From: Kordiimonas laminariae
Lineage (GTDB): Bacteria; Pseudomonadota; Alphaproteobacteria; Sphingomonadales; Kordiimonadaceae
Reading direction: 5' to 3'
Assembly: GCF_023008165.1 (NCBI RefSeq)
Contig: NZ_JAKQZA010000002.1
Coordinates: forward strand, 62,001 to 126,000
Length of the DNA stretch: 64,000 nt
The notes beneath the pieces were generated by a model. The model was not told the origin of the DNA and ran no database searches. It saw nothing but the letters and a program-made list of their open reading frames with translations. Positions 55,904 to 64,000 of this stretch are shown here, piece after piece. The position numbers and the translations under genes are program-made. The first letter of the stretch is position 1. Each line of letters begins with the position of its first letter.

Positions 55904-56596
55904 CTAAAATAATACGCCCTGCGGGTTTTCTTCCGGTGGATCAAGGCAATCCGGCCCATCATAACGCACACTGTTTACCTTTCGGCTTACAGGCCGCCAG
56001 TGAAAATGCTGTTCTTCTTCCCAATCAAAGCTGCCCAGGAAATTACGCGGCAGTGGATCATGCAGCGTGAGCCAATCTTCAAATTGTTCAGGCTTCACTA
56101 CAAGAGGCTTTCGGTGGTGCATACCTTTCATCGTGCCGCTTGAAGCTGCTGTAACGATAGACATTGTTTCAAGCCAGTGATCCCCGTGCGGACCGTGCCA
56201 CGTGGACCAAATTCCTGCAAAAGCATGCATTTCACCATCCATATGGCTGATAAAATGTGGAACTTTGAGGCCATCAACCGTTTTCCATTCATACCAACCA
56301 GTAAAGGGTACCAAACAACGCTTCCGCTTAATACTTGAGCGGAAAGAAGGTTTGGCTTCAATGGTTTCAACCCGTGCGTTAATAAGCGGCTTGTCGCCAA
56401 TTTCCTTTTTCCATTCAGGCACCAGTCCCCATTCAACAGCCGCAAGCTCACGCACAGCTTTTTCGGTATGGCGTATGATAAGTACAGGTTGGCGCGGCGC
56501 GATATTATATCGGTCAGGGATTGGCACAGGTGCGTTCACCTTGAAAACCTGCTCAATTTCCATTGTTGTTGTCTTGAGCGAAAATCTTCCACACAT
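55904..56596 (-). CDS. yedK: SOS-response-associated peptidase YedK / HMCES
   Basis: HMCES-family protein that crosslinks to abasic sites in single-stranded DNA through its N-terminal cysteine. The 230-residue protein begins MCGRFSL with the catalytic C2 exposed after Met removal. The active-site partners are in INARVET, GWYEW and MKGMHHRKPL. Normal length. It is divergent from a Nudix gene across 61 bp, and 17 bp upstream of the enoyl-CoA hydratase gene. No LexA box is evident upstream. Confidence 0.94.
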   Translation of the reverse strand: MCGRFSLKTTTMEIEQVFKVNAPVPIPDRYNIAPRQPVLIIRHTEKAVRELAAVEWGLVPEWKKEIGDKPLINARVETIEAKPSFRSSIKRKRCLVPFTGWYEWKTVDGLKVPHFISHMDGEMHAFAGIWSTWHGPHGDHWLETMSIVTAASSGTMKGMHHRKPLVVKPEQFEDWLTLHDPLPRNFLGSFDWEEEQHFHWRPVSRKVNSVRYDGPDCLDPPEENPQGVLF

Positions 56597-56657
56597 AACG
56601 CTTGCCTATGCCCTTTTGCTGAACCAGTATCGGCCTTGTTTTGTAACAAGAAATAGT

Positions 56658-57104
56658 ATGCATATGACTGAGGCAAGTAAAAATCCTGAAAGACCTATAA
56701 TTGCTGTCGGCGCCGTTGTTATTAATGATGGTAAAGTGTTGATGATCAGGCGCGCGAAACCACCCCGTGAAGGTGAATGGAGCATCCCCGGCGGCAGGCA
56801 GGATATCGGTGAAACGGTTGAACATGCGGTTATCCGAGAGGTTAAAGAAGAAACGGGCATTGAGGTAACCATCACTGGTTTTCTGGATGTGATTGATTTT
56901 ATTGACCGCGCACCAAACGGTGACATGCGCTTTCACTATACACTGCTTGATTATGCAGTTGATGTGATCGGCGGCACGCTTCAGGCTGCAAGTGACGCAA
57001 AAGAAGCCCACTTTCTGCCTATTTCAGAAGCACTTGAACTTCCCCTATGGACAGAAACCAAGCGTATCATTACAAAAGCGGCAGAACTTAAAGGCCTGAT
57101 GTAG
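56658..57104 (+). CDS. Nudix hydrolase (MutT-like)
   Basis: A 148-residue Nudix protein. The frame is open far upstream, but the ATG at 56658 (or 56664) gives a family-sized product beginning just before the first strand PIIAVGAVVINDG. The Nudix box is exact: GGRQDIGETVEHAVIREVKEETGI with the G-x5-E-x7-REVKEETG spacing. Substrate may be a nucleoside diphosphate derivative or ADP-ribose. The ribosome site is weak. It is 18 bp upstream of the DUF2842 gene and divergent from yedK. Confidence 0.87.
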   Translation: MHMTEASKNPERPIIAVGAVVINDGKVLMIRRAKPPREGEWSIPGGRQDIGETVEHAVIREVKEETGIEVTITGFLDVIDFIDRAPNGDMRFHYTLLDYAVDVIGGTLQAASDAKEAHFLPISEALELPLWTETKRIITKAAELKGLM

Positions 57105-57122
57105 GCGAAGAGGAAAACACCA

Positions 57123-57347
57123 ATGGAACCAACACGCCCGTCGCACCGTAGCATCACCGGTATGCTGATCCTTATTTTTGGTCTTTCCGCCTACGCATTT
57201 GGTGTGGCCGCAATTGGTGAATTGATCATTAATTGGTCAATTGCCATTCAGTCGATCTATTATTTGATCTTCGGCATTATCTGGATATGGCCAGTTAAAT
57301 GGCTTCTTAAATGGATGGCAGCTGCCTACAAAGATAACCAAGAGTAA
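57123..57347 (+). CDS. DUF2842 small membrane protein
   Basis: A 74-residue protein with two membrane helices (about 13-32 and 40-58) and a basic loop RPSHRS before the first. It matches the alphaproteobacterial DUF2842 family (short, ending WPVKWLLKWM and a charged tail). No function known. It follows the Nudix gene by 18 bp and precedes a shared bidirectional terminator. Confidence 0.75.
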   Translation: MEPTRPSHRSITGMLILIFGLSAYAFGVAAIGELIINWSIAIQSIYYLIFGIIWIWPVKWLLKWMAAAYKDNQE

Positions 57348-57351
57348 AGAA

Positions 57352-57380
57352 AAAGCCGCGGCAACCACCGCGGCTTTCTT
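57352..57380. terminator. Bidirectional terminator between DUF2842 and acyl-CoA ligase genes
   Basis: A perfect 10-bp stem AAAGCCGCGG/CCGCGGCTTT (57352-57361 with 57368-57377) with a 6-nt loop, A-rich on the left and T-rich on the right, lying between two convergent genes. Confidence 0.88.
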
Positions 57381-57404
57381 ATGCATCAGATCAGTTCATA
57401 AGAA

Positions 57405-59030
57405 CTAGGTGCCCGGTAGTTTATAGTCCTTGAACTGATCACGAAGATCTTTCTTGGAAATCTTACCTGTTGCTGTATGCGGCAGTTCTTCAACTGTTAC
57501 CACATCATCAGGCATCCACCATTTGGCAATTTTACCGTCCAAGTAAGCAAGCATTTCTTCCTTGGTTACCGTCTGGCCATCCTCTTCCACAATACAGAGA
57601 AGTGGGCGCTCATCCCATTTCGGGTGGTAAACACCAATCACGCCCGCTTCAGCAACACCAGGGTGCCCAACGGCTTCGTTTTCAAGGTCGATAGAGCTAA
57701 TCCACTCCCCGCCGGATTTAATCACGTCTTTCGCACGGTCAGTGATCTGCATAAAGCCGTATTCATCCATCAAGGATACATCGCCAGTATCGAACCAGCC
57801 TTCATCGTCGAGGGCTGTTTCACCGGAGCGGTAATATGATTCCACAATCCACGGGCCACGCACCATCAGGCGGCCTGATGATTTACCGTCCCACGGCAGG
57901 TGATTACCATCATCATCCTTGATAGCCATCTCAACGCCAAGAACAGGCCGTCCCTGCTTACACTGCACATCCAGCTTTTCTTCGTTGCTGAGTTCAGCAA
58001 CAGCTGAGTTCTCACTACCCAGGCTACCCAGCGGGCTACATTCTGTCATACCCCACGCGTGGTTCACCCGTACGCCATAATCATCCTGGAAGGTCTGGAT
58101 CATGCTACGCGGCACAGCAGAACCACCAATGGTCACATCTTTCAGTTCACCACAGTTAAGATCATTTTCTTTCAAATGGCGAAGCATCTGCATCCATACA
58201 GTCGGCACAGCCGCCGTCATCGTCACTTTCTCGCGCATGAGCAGCATATGCAGTGTCTCTGGGTCATGATGCGGGCCGTTAAGCACGAGTTTTGAACCCG
58301 CAGCCAGCGCCGCATAAGGGATACCCCAAGCGTTCGCATGGAACATAGGCACCACTGGCAGAATAACAGTATGCGCGCCAATGCTCAGAACATCTTTTTG
58401 AAGAACAGTCAGCGTGTGCAGGAAGTTAGAACGGTGTGAATATAGCACGCCCTTTGGGTTGCCTGTTGTACCGGATGTGTAACAAAGCCCGCAAGCTGTG
58501 TTCTCATCAAGCTGTGGCCATTCATAATTACCGTCTTCTGCTTCAACAAATTCTTCATAGCAGATTACATTCGGCAAGCTGGTTTCTGGCATATGCTCAC
58601 GGCCAACCATAATCACATAATGTTCGATTGTTTCGAGCATCGGAGCCAGCTTTTCAATAAGCGGCACGAAGGTTACATCAAGGAAGAGGATTTTATCTTC
58701 CGCATGGTTCATAATGTAAATAAGCTGCTCGGGGAACAAACGCGGGTTCACTGTGTGTGTCACACCGCCCATACCAGAACCTGCGAACCACAGCTCTACA
58801 TGGCGGTGTGTGTTCCACGCCAGCGTTGCTACGCGGTCACCTTTTTCAATACCTAAACGCTCCATTGCCTGCGCACATTTACGAGCACGAAGAGCAAGAT
58901 CTTTGAATGTATAACGAAATTCGCCACCTTCAGGCAGCATAGAAAACACTTCACGGTTTGGGTGGTTAACTTCACCGCTTTCTAACAGTTTGGAAACCAA
59001 CAATGGCCAATTCTGCATCTGTCCTAGCAC
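57405..59030 (-). CDS. Long-chain fatty acid--CoA ligase
   Basis: A 541-residue adenylate-forming enzyme activating carboxylic acids to CoA thioesters. Start is GTG 59028-59030 with GGAGG five nt upstream. The P-loop is [11 protein letters not shown] (TSGTTG at 185-190). Further motifs are [13 protein letters not shown], the [11 protein letters not shown]5 motif, [17 protein letters not shown], and the C-terminal lysine in [12 protein letters not shown]. The sequence resembles the medium/long-chain group common in Alphaproteobacteria and probably feeds beta-oxidation along with ETF-QO. Chain length cannot be told. Confidence 0.92.
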   Translation of the reverse strand: MLGQMQNWPLLVSKLLESGEVNHPNREVFSMLPEGGEFRYTFKDLALRARKCAQAMERLGIEKGDRVATLAWNTHRHVELWFAGSGMGGVTHTVNPRLFPEQLIYIMNHAEDKILFLDVTFVPLIEKLAPMLETIEHYVIMVGREHMPETSLPNVICYEEFVEAEDGNYEWPQLDENTACGLCYTSGTTGNPKGVLYSHRSNFLHTLTVLQKDVLSIGAHTVILPVVPMFHANAWGIPYAALAAGSKLVLNGPHHDPETLHMLLMREKVTMTAAVPTVWMQMLRHLKENDLNCGELKDVTIGGSAVPRSMIQTFQDDYGVRVNHAWGMTECSPLGSLGSENSAVAELSNEEKLDVQCKQGRPVLGVEMAIKDDDGNHLPWDGKSSGRLMVRGPWIVESYYRSGETALDDEGWFDTGDVSLMDEYGFMQITDRAKDVIKSGGEWISSIDLENEAVGHPGVAEAGVIGVYHPKWDERPLLCIVEEDGQTVTKEEMLAYLDGKIAKWWMPDDVVTVEELPHTATGKISKKDLRDQFKDYKLPGT

Positions 59031-59253
59031 TATATCCTCCCCACTAGAAACTTCCTCCGATAAAACAATAGGCCGCGCAGATGTAAATTCAAATCCAATC
59101 GTACTGTTTTTTGAAATTTGTCCTTACGGCCTTATTGCGTATCGCTTCCTATGGTCATTATCTGAACACTTATCAGATTATGGTGCAAGCATGAGTTTAC
59201 ATAGCGCAGCATTTGATATGCTACGGAGAATACTGACTTCAACAGGGCGTTTC

Positions 59254-59712
59254 TTAGCGAGAGATTTTAACTTGCTGAGTTTTACCGTTCGTACGGTTCA
59301 CGATAAGCAGTAAATCTTCACCGCCTTTTGTACGGAAACGAAGCAGAATTTCATACCCAGATAAGGAAGAAGAGATCAGCTCTGCCCCTTCTGGACGCTC
59401 AACTACAAGACCATCATAATTAATGGCATATTGAGACCCTGGTACAAACACGTTCTTTTCTGGTGAAACAATCTGCCCAGCTGCGTTATCTGGAGCACTT
59501 GGGGTAGAGATGGCTGCCTCTGAAACAAGCTGCTCTTCTTCAGGCTTTTTCTGATGGTCACCGGCAATAATTTTCATGATGATCAGGCCAAGCATACCCA
59601 CGATGCCAATACCCAGAATTACCACGACCATAATCAGCCACAGCGGCGCTTTTGGAGCTTCCTCTGCATTTTCTGCATTCTCAGGCGTGACATTTTGAGT
59701 ATCTGAAGTCAT
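59254..59712 (-). CDS. DUF6476-like membrane-anchored protein
   Basis: A 152-residue protein: acidic N-terminus, one membrane helix at ~24-46, a Pro/Glu/Ala-rich linker, then a C-terminal beta-type domain with EGAELISSSLSGYEILLRF and EDLLLIVNRTNGKTQQVKI. Its position next to rluD and its layout match the DUF6476 family of Alphaproteobacteria. Only 11 bp separate its ATG from the divergent rluD ATG, so each gene's promoter must lie within the other. Function unknown. Confidence 0.65.
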   Translation of the reverse strand: MTSDTQNVTPENAENAEEAPKAPLWLIMVVVILGIGIVGMLGLIIMKIIAGDHQKKPEEEQLVSEAAISTPSAPDNAAGQIVSPEKNVFVPGSQYAINYDGLVVERPEGAELISSSLSGYEILLRFRTKGGEDLLLIVNRTNGKTQQVKISR

Positions 59713-59723
59713 AACAGGTCTCC

Positions 59724-60704
59724 ATGAACGACTTACACGAAATACAAGTTCCAGCAGATAGTGCTGCTACACGGCTTGATAAGCTGCTTGCGGACGCAAT
59801 GCCAGACATTTCTCGCTCGCGGCTCAAAGCACTTATCAAAGAAGGCAATATTAGCCTGAACGGAAAAGCTGTCACAAGCCCATCTGCAAAGGTAAAAGCG
59901 GGCGAGATATATTCTATCACAGTCCCCGAAGCAGAAGATGCTGAACCTCAGGCAGAGAACATACCGCTCGATGTAATTTTCGAAGATGACCACCTGATTG
60001 TGGTGAACAAACCCGCAGGTATGGTCGTGCACCCTGCCCCCGGCAGCCCAACAGGTACACTTGTGAATGCCCTTCTACATCACTGTGCAGGATCACTAAG
60101 CGGTATTGGCGGCGTGAAGCGCCCCGGTATTGTGCACCGTATTGATAAGGAAACCAGTGGTCTTCTGGTGATGGCAAAACACGACAAGGCACATAACGGG
60201 CTTGCAGAACAGTTTGCCGACCATAGTATCGAACGCAAATACACAGCGGTGTGCAGAGGTTTTCCAAATCCGCTTAACGGCCATGTAGAAGGGAACATTG
60301 CCCGCCACCCTGTTGACCGTAAACGTATGGCAGTTGCTGAGAACGGCGGCAAATGGGCAAAAACCCACTACCGCACCATCAACACATTCGCGCAAGCCGG
60401 TCATGCTATCGCCACTGAAATTGAATGCCAGCTGGAGACAGGCCGCACGCATCAGGTACGCGTTCATATGGCGCATATTGGCAATCCACTGGTAGGTGAC
60501 CCGGTTTACAATAAAAACAATAAAGTTTCCGCGCAGATTAAAGGCAAACCGCGTGCAGCGCTTCAAAGCTTTAACCGGCAGGCACTTCACGCCCGCTCCC
60601 TTGGTTTTATTCATCCTATTGAAGGTAAGCTCTTTAAATTTGAGAGCGAATTACCATATGATATGAAGGAACTACTTGAAGCGCTGGATGCCTATCGGGT
60701 TTAG
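59724..60704 (+). CDS. rluD: RluA-family pseudouridine synthase (RluD-type)
   Basis: A 326-residue 23S rRNA pseudouridine synthase. An S4 RNA-binding domain (~12-70) is followed by the catalytic domain with Asp in HRIDKETSGLLVMAK and LETGRTHQVRVHMAH. RluD modifies helix 69 of 23S rRNA and matters for ribosome maturation; the RluD/RluC branch is not fully separable here. It is divergent from the DUF6476-like gene with only 11 bp between start codons, and rpoH follows after 56 bp. Confidence 0.93.
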   Translation: MNDLHEIQVPADSAATRLDKLLADAMPDISRSRLKALIKEGNISLNGKAVTSPSAKVKAGEIYSITVPEAEDAEPQAENIPLDVIFEDDHLIVVNKPAGMVVHPAPGSPTGTLVNALLHHCAGSLSGIGGVKRPGIVHRIDKETSGLLVMAKHDKAHNGLAEQFADHSIERKYTAVCRGFPNPLNGHVEGNIARHPVDRKRMAVAENGGKWAKTHYRTINTFAQAGHAIATEIECQLETGRTHQVRVHMAHIGNPLVGDPVYNKNNKVSAQIKGKPRAALQSFNRQALHARSLGFIHPIEGKLFKFESELPYDMKELLEALDAYRV

Positions 60705-60760
60705 CGTATAATAAGCGTGCAGTTTATCTGGCGTATAACAAAGTTGCTGTGAGGATTTTT

Positions 60761-61654
60761 ATGTCACAAAGTAATTTGCCTACCTTGTCCCCTGAAGGAA
60801 GCCTTTCTTCATACCTTCAGGAAATTCGCAAATACCCAATGTTAGAAGCTAATCAGGAATATATGCTCGCCAAAGCATGGGCTGAGCACGAAGATAGTAA
60901 AGCTGCACGTACGATGGTAACAAGCCACCTGCGCCTTGTAGCGAAAATTGCTATGGGATACCGCGGTTACGGCCTTCCTGTTGCTGACCTGATTTCCGAG
61001 GGTAACGTAGGCATGATGCAAGCGGTAAAACGCTTTGACCCTGAAAAAGGTTTCCGTCTAGCAACATACGCTATGTGGTGGATCAGAGCTGCTATTCAGG
61101 AATATATCCTCCGCAGTTGGAGCCTGGTTAAAATCGGTACAACGGCCGCACAGAAGAAACTATTCTTCAACCTGCGCCGCCTTAAAGGCCAGATTTCTGC
61201 CGTAGAAGAAGGTGACCTAACCCCTGAAAATGTAACCAAAATCGCTGAAAAGCTAGATGTTGCAGAAGACGACGTGGTTTCCATGAACCGCCGCATGAGT
61301 GCGCATGATCATTCCCTGAACGCTCCACTTAAAGCTGATGCTGAAGGGGAATGGCAGGATTGGCTGGTTGATGAAAACCCTGATCAGGAAACCATTGTTG
61401 CGGATAACGAAGAACGAGACCAACGGCTACAGCTACTGACGGATGCTATGGAAAATCTGAACGAGCGTGAACGCCACATCCTTACAGAGCGCCGTTTGGC
61501 GGAACCTGCTAAAACGCTGGAAGAATTATCCCAACATTATGGTGTAAGCCGCGAACGCGTACGCCAAATTGAAGTTAGAGCATTCGAGAAAGTTCAGAAA
61601 GCCATGCGATTGGCAGCTTCAGAAACCGGGATGGGTAATCTGTCATCCCACTAA
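60761..61654 (+). CDS. rpoH: RNA polymerase heat-shock sigma factor RpoH (sigma-32)
   Basis: The sigma factor for heat-shock genes. The ATG at 60761 has GAGG upstream; a GTG four codons earlier is also open. The 297-residue protein has region 2 with ADLISEGNVGMMQAVKRFDP and ATYAMWWIRAAIQEYILRSW, the RpoH box QKKLFFNLRR, and region 4.2 with LEELSQHYGVSRERVRQIEV. It is the expected activator of the groES promoter in this window. No leader hairpin hiding the start codon is evident to me. Strong terminator downstream. Confidence 0.97.
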   Translation: MSQSNLPTLSPEGSLSSYLQEIRKYPMLEANQEYMLAKAWAEHEDSKAARTMVTSHLRLVAKIAMGYRGYGLPVADLISEGNVGMMQAVKRFDPEKGFRLATYAMWWIRAAIQEYILRSWSLVKIGTTAAQKKLFFNLRRLKGQISAVEEGDLTPENVTKIAEKLDVAEDDVVSMNRRMSAHDHSLNAPLKADAEGEWQDWLVDENPDQETIVADNEERDQRLQLLTDAMENLNERERHILTERRLAEPAKTLEELSQHYGVSRERVRQIEVRAFEKVQKAMRLAASETGMGNLSSH

Positions 61655-61656
61655 TA

Positions 61657-61687
61657 GAAAAGCCGGGTTTAGCCCGGCTTTTTATTT
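61657..61687. terminator. Terminator of rpoH
   Basis: Stem AAAAGCCGGG/CCCGGCTTTT (61658-61667 with 61673-61682) with a 5-nt loop, followed by TTTATT. It also overlaps the end of the convergent membrane-protein gene and could act for that strand too. Confidence 0.9.
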
Positions 61688-62249
61688 ATCTCATTGACTG
61701 TGGTGCTTGTTGTTGCTGTTGTTGTTCTTCCTTATCACCCAGCACCTCATGCCCCCAAAGCTCCACAAGCCCCTGCTTTTGTGCATTCAGCTTTTTAAGT
61801 TTATCCTGCGCCACGGCCTGTAAAAAGAAAGCTGCGACCCAAGGGCCAAGGTAAATCAAAGCATGCCCAAGAACAGCCGCACCCCACATCACCAAAATAT
61901 TAATCGGATCAAATAAGATGTCCGAGATCAGGTGTGGCTGACTAAGTACGGTGTTGAACTTGAACAGAACCCCGGTAAGATTGGCAAAAGCAACACATTG
62001 CAACTTAGCGGATTTATGCTCACCGCTTACCGTAAAAGCCATCACGAATGTAGGCAGCATTCCCGCACCAACCAGCATCGCCAATTCTACTTTAAAAAAG
62101 GCAAGTCCAGTAATAAGCATAATAAGCAGAGGTGTTACACCACTATATTCCTGATTACCTCTTCTCCGGCGTCTACGAATTGGCTTCTTGGCTGCCTCAG
62201 AGCCTTTTGCCACCTTTTTATTTTTAGGCAGGGATGTTTTCTTTGCCAT
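61686..62249 (-). CDS. Unrecognised membrane protein paired with the pseudokinase gene
   Basis: A 187-residue protein. A very basic N-terminus (KKPIRRRRRRG) is followed by about four membrane helices between residues ~39 and 150. The tail is polar, with a polyglutamine run (EEQQQQQQAPQ) encoded by imperfect CAA/CAG repeats. I recognise no family. Its start is 2 bp after the pseudokinase stop, so the two are co-translated and probably act together. The ring of arginines ahead of the first helix suggests a cytosolic N-terminus. Confidence 0.65.
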   Translation of the reverse strand: MAKKTSLPKNKKVAKGSEAAKKPIRRRRRRGNQEYSGVTPLLIMLITGLAFFKVELAMLVGAGMLPTFVMAFTVSGEHKSAKLQCVAFANLTGVLFKFNTVLSQPHLISDILFDPINILVMWGAAVLGHALIYLGPWVAAFFLQAVAQDKLKKLNAQKQGLVELWGHEVLGDKEEQQQQQQAPQSMR

Positions 62250-62251
62250 AT

Positions 62252-64000
62252 CTACCTACCTCCAAAAAACGTAAAGAAACTGATCGTTACCAAACCAAAA
62301 AACGCAATCATACGGGCTGCCTGATATCCACGTTTCCGGGCCATGATATCTGTCGGCAGGACCTTACGCATCAATCTGTTTTTCTCGCGTTCAAGTTTGC
62401 GTACCAAGTTCGTAGCCTGAGAAAACTCTCTAGCATCAAGAGCTTGTGTTTGAGTAAGCTTAATATCCGAGATAAGTTTAGCAATATCTCCGGATTTCTT
62501 GAGTTTCTCAACAGCGGTTTGTACCTGCTCTCTTCGTTTCTTATTTTTGAGTTCACGAATAGAAGGCGCCAACCCATCCACCAGTTTCTCACACAAGTGC
62601 GGCAACGCTTCTAACTTCAATCGTTTCTGCAACAAACCAAAGAAATCAGCCGTCAGTGTATTGAACTTGGCCGGATTACTCTGAGATGCTGCCAGATTAT
62701 TAAACTCACGCTCAAGATCCGTACCATGCGCTGCACAAAAAGCGGCCACATGGCGGTCCAGCAGGATATTTTTACCACCACCCACTGAAGAAAGCCTGTC
62801 AAGCGCCCTCATTAACTGTGTTAAAGAACCAATCCAGACACTTTCAAAACGTGAACTAACACAAGGCATAATAGGATTGAGTTCATAAAGAACCCGCTCC
62901 ATACCACGACCAAGTTGTTTGCTGGGGCCATGATCCAGTGCTTTTTTAATGCTAACAGATTGCACCGCAAAATTTGGATTTCGTTCCGCTACAATTTCAG
63001 TAAGCGAATTAAGGATTTTCGCATCAAATATCTCTGATGCCGAAGTCATTGTTTCTCGATCATCACGCGAGAAATATTCAGCAATTAGCCCTGGAAACCC
63101 GGAAATATTCAGCGCCATTCCTTTGTAATAAACCGGGCCAGTTGGGTGCAGGAACGAACATACCCGCGACACCATGAAATGATCATCTGACCTTGGCCCA
63201 CCATATCCTTCTTCAGGTTTGACGTTGATTACTTTTTCCAAACGCTCTGTCATTATTTCATCACGAAGTGAAATCTGCGTCCACGCAGGAAAATCAATGG
63301 ACTTTAAAAATTTTGCAGCATCAAGAGGATTACGGCCAAAGGCATCTGCCAATAAACGGCGTTCCACATAAGCCACGCCCATAAAGGTTGTAGGCTTGTT
63401 CATCGTCCAGGTGGTCATCGTTGTCCGTTTAGGCTTACCAACACCTTCAAACCAATCAAGAATGTCTTCAGCATTCCAGCGTTCATCGAGCGCGTCCGCC
63501 ATCAGACCTTTGGTTAAAGACCCTAATGCCCCCGGCATCTCCTGACCACCAGCCAACGCCCAATATGATCCCTGATTTATCCGAGCCATCATCAGGCTGT
63601 CTCGACTACGATTTTTCAGCAGATCTTGCCCAAAGTACAAACATAATAATGAAGCACCTAGTTGGTAGAAATCCGCATTTACATCGCCTTCACCACGACA
63701 GCTTTGGTCAGCGAACGCTAGTTCAAGAGGCTCGAGCCCTGTTGGCAGTTTGTAACCGGCAGGAAAGCTATAACTTTCTCCCAGCACAACTTCATCACTG
63801 CCAGGTTCGGCAAAGTACATATTCGTTGGCGCAATATAACGGTGGACCAAACCGCGCTTATGCAATTCAGCAAGCGCCTTCAAAAGGGAAAGTACAACAT
63901 TATGCCTAAGCTTATTCGGATTAAGTTCAGGGTGTAACGTACCATCAGGCGACAATAACGCACCACCAGTAGGCCTTTTAAAGATAGTTACAAGGCGCTG
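62252..64000 (-). CDS. Protein-kinase-like protein with degenerate catalytic loop (partial, N-terminus outside window)
   Basis: About 582 residues are visible; the frame is open to base 64000, so the N-terminus is missing. The first ~200 form the C-lobe of a Hanks-type kinase fold: ALAELHKRGLVHRYIAPTN replaces the usual HRDxKxxN with HRYIAPTN, so the catalytic Asp and Lys are both lost; DVNADFYQLGASLLCLYFGQ is the helix-F-like segment. The long helical middle has no named domain, and one membrane helix sits at the very C-terminus (MIAFFGLVTISFFTFFGG). This is probably a pseudokinase anchored in the membrane and acting with the downstream membrane protein. Confident as a gene; function inferred. 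Confidence 0.75.
   Translation of the reverse strand, partial: QRLVTIFKRPTGGALLSPDGTLHPELNPNKLRHNVVLSLLKALAELHKRGLVHRYIAPTNMYFAEPGSDEVVLGESYSFPAGYKLPTGLEPLELAFADQSCRGEGDVNADFYQLGASLLCLYFGQDLLKNRSRDSLMMARINQGSYWALAGGQEMPGALGSLTKGLMADALDERWNAEDILDWFEGVGKPKRTTMTTWTMNKPTTFMGVAYVERRLLADAFGRNPLDAAKFLKSIDFPAWTQISLRDEIMTERLEKVINVKPEEGYGGPRSDDHFMVSRVCSFLHPTGPVYYKGMALNISGFPGLIAEYFSRDDRETMTSASEIFDAKILNSLTEIVAERNPNFAVQSVSIKKALDHGPSKQLGRGMERVLYELNPIMPCVSSRFESVWIGSLTQLMRALDRLSSVGGGKNILLDRHVAAFCAAHGTDLEREFNNLAASQSNPAKFNTLTADFFGLLQKRLKLEALPHLCEKLVDGLAPSIRELKNKKRREQVQTAVEKLKKSGDIAKLISDIKLTQTQALDAREFSQATNLVRKLEREKNRLMRKVLPTDIMARKRGYQAARMIAFFGLVTISFFTFFGGR

Overview
The window reads as one contiguous piece of alphaproteobacterial chromosome of moderate GC content (mid-to-upper forties by eye). 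Supporting signs are a three-subunit bc1 complex ordered petA-petB-petC, aerobic hemF, ETF-ubiquinone oxidoreductase, groESL under both CIRCE and an RpoH-type promoter, rpoH itself, and several small families typical of Alphaproteobacteria (DUF1285, DUF6111, DUF2842, a DUF6476-like protein, PAS_5). A large TonB receptor, an M13 lipoprotein peptidase and an AGCS symporter suggest a marine or aquatic heterotroph. A Kordiimonadales-like host is my best guess, but I cannot prove it from sequence alone.

Layout. 1-5.6 kb (minus): a partial DUF389 membrane protein, then ligA, recN and bamD. 5.8-9.4 kb: an XRE regulator, ilvE divergent from a marR/MazG-like pair, a GST-like protein and a small glyoxalase-like protein. 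9.6-12.3 kb (minus): petABC. 12.6-15 kb (plus): trmL, hemF, a YqaA-type membrane protein and a SYLF-domain protein. 15-17.7 kb (minus): a tight DUF1285-Nudix-DUF6111-cca operon. 17.7-20.7 kb (minus): GNAT, porin, M28 peptidase. 20.8-22.9 kb (minus): groES-groEL with its full heat-shock control region. 23.2-27.3 kb: a TonB-dependent receptor divergent from an adrenodoxin-reductase-like flavoprotein. 27.3-30.2 kb: two unrecognised envelope proteins, a hotdog thioesterase and an AIM24 protein. 30.3-37.4 kb: sppA-msrB, azoreductase, DUF3667, an MBL hydrolase, a small lipoprotein with a KynB-like hydrolase, and DUF1835. 37.7-45.4 kb: M13 peptidase, tRNA-Gln(TTG), a sugar-nucleotide epimerase, ispE, a TPR lipoprotein and ETF-QO. 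45.7-53.5 kb (plus): udg-slt-moaB, two tandem TPR/TonB-C-terminal-like secreted proteins, an AGCS symporter and an NTF2-like protein. 53.6-64 kb: PAS_5 protein, SDR, enoyl-CoA hydratase, HMCES/YedK, Nudix, DUF2842, acyl-CoA ligase, a DUF6476-like protein, rluD, rpoH, and a membrane protein paired with a degenerate kinase that runs off the right edge.

Functional themes are respiration (bc1, ETF-QO, heme synthesis), DNA repair (LigA, RecN, UDG, YedK), envelope maintenance (BamD, SppA, Slt, IspE) and protein quality control (GroESL, RpoH, MsrB). RpoH encoded at 60.8 kb is the expected activator of the groES promoter at 22.9 kb.

I saw no insertion sequence, prophage, CRISPR array, rRNA or integrated element, and gene packing looks like ordinary core chromosome. 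The least-explained parts are the pseudokinase/membrane pair at the right edge, the tandem TonB-C-terminal-like proteins, a roughly 90-residue extra segment in LigA, and the twin palindromes between the TonB receptor and the flavoprotein. None of these amounts to a demonstrated new system.
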